64,000 nucleotides of DNA from Aulostomus chinensis (taxonomy: Eukaryota; Chordata; Actinopteri; Syngnathiformes; Aulostomidae), in assembly GCA_037954235.1 (NCBI GenBank), contig JBBMOA010000002.1, positions 14,575,509-14,639,508 of the forward strand. Direction: 5' to 3'. This document shows, in pieces, positions 62,568 through 64,000 of this stretch. How positions within the stretch are numbered: position 1 is the stretch's first letter; every line of letters begins with the position of its first letter. Under the pieces are notes generated by a model. The model did no database searches, had not been told where the DNA came from, and saw only the letters and a program-made list of their open reading frames with translations. The position numbers and the translations under genes were made by a program.

Positions 62568-64000
62568 GTAATTGTGTCATCCCTCGCTTTCATCTCCTCT
62601 CCTTGGTTTTCTTGGCGCAGGCCGCAATGGATTCATCAAGGAGCCCACGAACGGATCTCATAACTTAATTCCTTCAGGCTACTAGTCAGGGGAGTAATTA
62701 ATCTATACCGTTGATGTAAATAAAAGGAAATTGGATTCCTGACAGACGAGATGAGAGAGTCTCTGACACAACGTCGCCAAATAATGATTTCAGCACACGT
62801 TATGGTAACGCAGTCGCTGAGATTTACGAGCGCAAGACTTTTTCTGGCTCTGAGCGGAAGGAAGGAGGCCTTCCCTAATCGCAGCTGTTAGGAGCTCAGG
62901 TTAAGATGGATTGGATCATTATAATTACAATATTACACCCTAAAAGGAAATGGGTTCAATGGAAATACTGCACCGGCTCAGTTTCTTTAAGTTGGTTTAG
63001 TCGTTCTTTTCCACATTGTTCAACTTCGGCTCTATCTTAAAACAAAAATGAGAGCTCCCGCCGAGGGCTCTGCTGATCCAACAATGCGCAGGAAGCCTGG
63101 CCTTTGGACGGAAATGTCAAACCGGGGATGTGGAGGGGAAGATCCCCCAGATCTGCGCTCATTTCCCATTATATTTGCTCAGTAATCCGCGGTGGCAGCC
63201 CTCCATCGCTCGGGACCCGGTTTGAGAAGCGAGGCTGTTGACACAGGGGTATATTTCAATCACAGAGGGTTCAAAGTCAGACGAACAACTTATTTGTCTA
63301 ATAAATCCGTCATTTAGTAAGAAAAATATTTGATCTTGAGGGGCTGACCTCTTGTCATGTGGCCACTGATGCTTCAAGGATATGCAGGCTGCCTGCATAT
63401 CAAAAATCACAATTCAGCCTATAGATTCCCATTTGTACCGCGCACACAAATACATCAAAGTGTGCCAGCAGACATTTTTTTCTTCCAGCATTTGCGTTTG
63501 AAACTCCAGCTGGAGGACTCACAGACTTCTAATGGAGAATAAAGCATGGAACAAGTGAGACGACTTGATTCTAAAACAATTAACCACATCTCGTATGATT
63601 CTTATGACAGTCTAGGCGTCTTCACGCAATAAAACATTCAATGTACAACTAAAAACACTTTCATTGAGTTGCTCCACAGCATTCGTTGGTGGTGACGTCA
63701 CAATTCTCCATCTGAAACTCCAACACACTTTAACTTACACAGGAGAGAAGATCCCACACACGCGGTTAATGTTTTGGCTTCTCCACTTTGGATTTGGAGA
63801 AAACTAAAAAACGTGCTTGTAACATTTTTAGAGCCCAGCTGAACCCTTTTTGAAGCCAAATCGACATTTTCATGAATATACAGGATTTCATTAAAGAGTC
63901 CAACCGTGCACAGACAAAGTAAAATTGCCCATTTCCCTAAATATTCAAGGGTTCTATCCAAGATTTCCCCCAAACCGATCTACTGTAAACACCTGCTGCT
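62568..64000. other. pou4f1 downstream flank, no gene seen
   Basis: Repeat-poor, complex sequence with several CpGs and TAAT cores, lacking frames with recognisable domains. Probably regulatory flank of pou4f1, by position only. Confidence 0.4.

Noticed and set aside
1..64000. CRISPR arrays, operons, bacterial or viral genes
   Set aside because: No spaced direct-repeat arrays, no ribosome-binding-site-led gene clusters and no viral proteins seen; the tandem repeats are ordinary eukaryotic microsatellites.

Overview
The window is vertebrate nuclear DNA, most likely from a ray-finned (teleost, probably percomorph) fish. It has intron-rich genes with GT-AG splicing, dense (CA)n, (GA)n and (TA)n microsatellites, a tRNA-headed retroposon ending in ATGG repeats, and a dispersed repeat with a GTTAGCTTAGC core of the kind common in percomorphs. 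The family and species calls come from memory of protein families and repeats, not from a search.

Layout: (1) 74-5303 (+) is the 3' part of rbm26: eleven coding exons giving the C-terminal 436 residues, with a 3' UTR to about 5.8-6.3 kb. (2) About 6.3-51.2 kb is a 45-kb gene-free interval. It holds simple repeats, two tRNA-headed retroposon copies with target-site duplications, a LINE relic, hAT-like remnants, and complex stretches that look like candidate enhancers. (3) 51333-56618 (+) is obi1 (rnf219), six coding exons encoding a RING E3 ligase that acts on the origin recognition complex. (4) 58212-59756 (+) is pou4f1 (brn3a), two coding exons encoding a 369-residue POU-IV transcription factor, followed by about 4.2 kb of flank with a CpG-rich block.

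The order and shared orientation RBM26, OBI1, POU4F1 matches human 13q31 as I recall it, where the RBM26-OBI1 gap is hundreds of kilobases. The interval here looks like a compressed version of that desert and may hold regulatory DNA for the developmental gene pou4f1. The three proteins do not form a pathway: RBM26 works in nuclear RNA surveillance, OBI1 in replication-origin firing and POU4F1 in sensory-neuron identity. Their proximity is best explained by old synteny, perhaps maintained by pou4f1 regulation.

The oddest coding feature is the obi1 exon 2-exon 3 junction. The position expected for the donor reads G|GAAAGT instead of G|GTNNGT, the nearest GT breaks the frame with the best acceptor, and a (CA)n tract begins 6 bases into the intron. 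I found no CRISPR array, tRNA or rRNA gene, bacterial gene or clear novel system.
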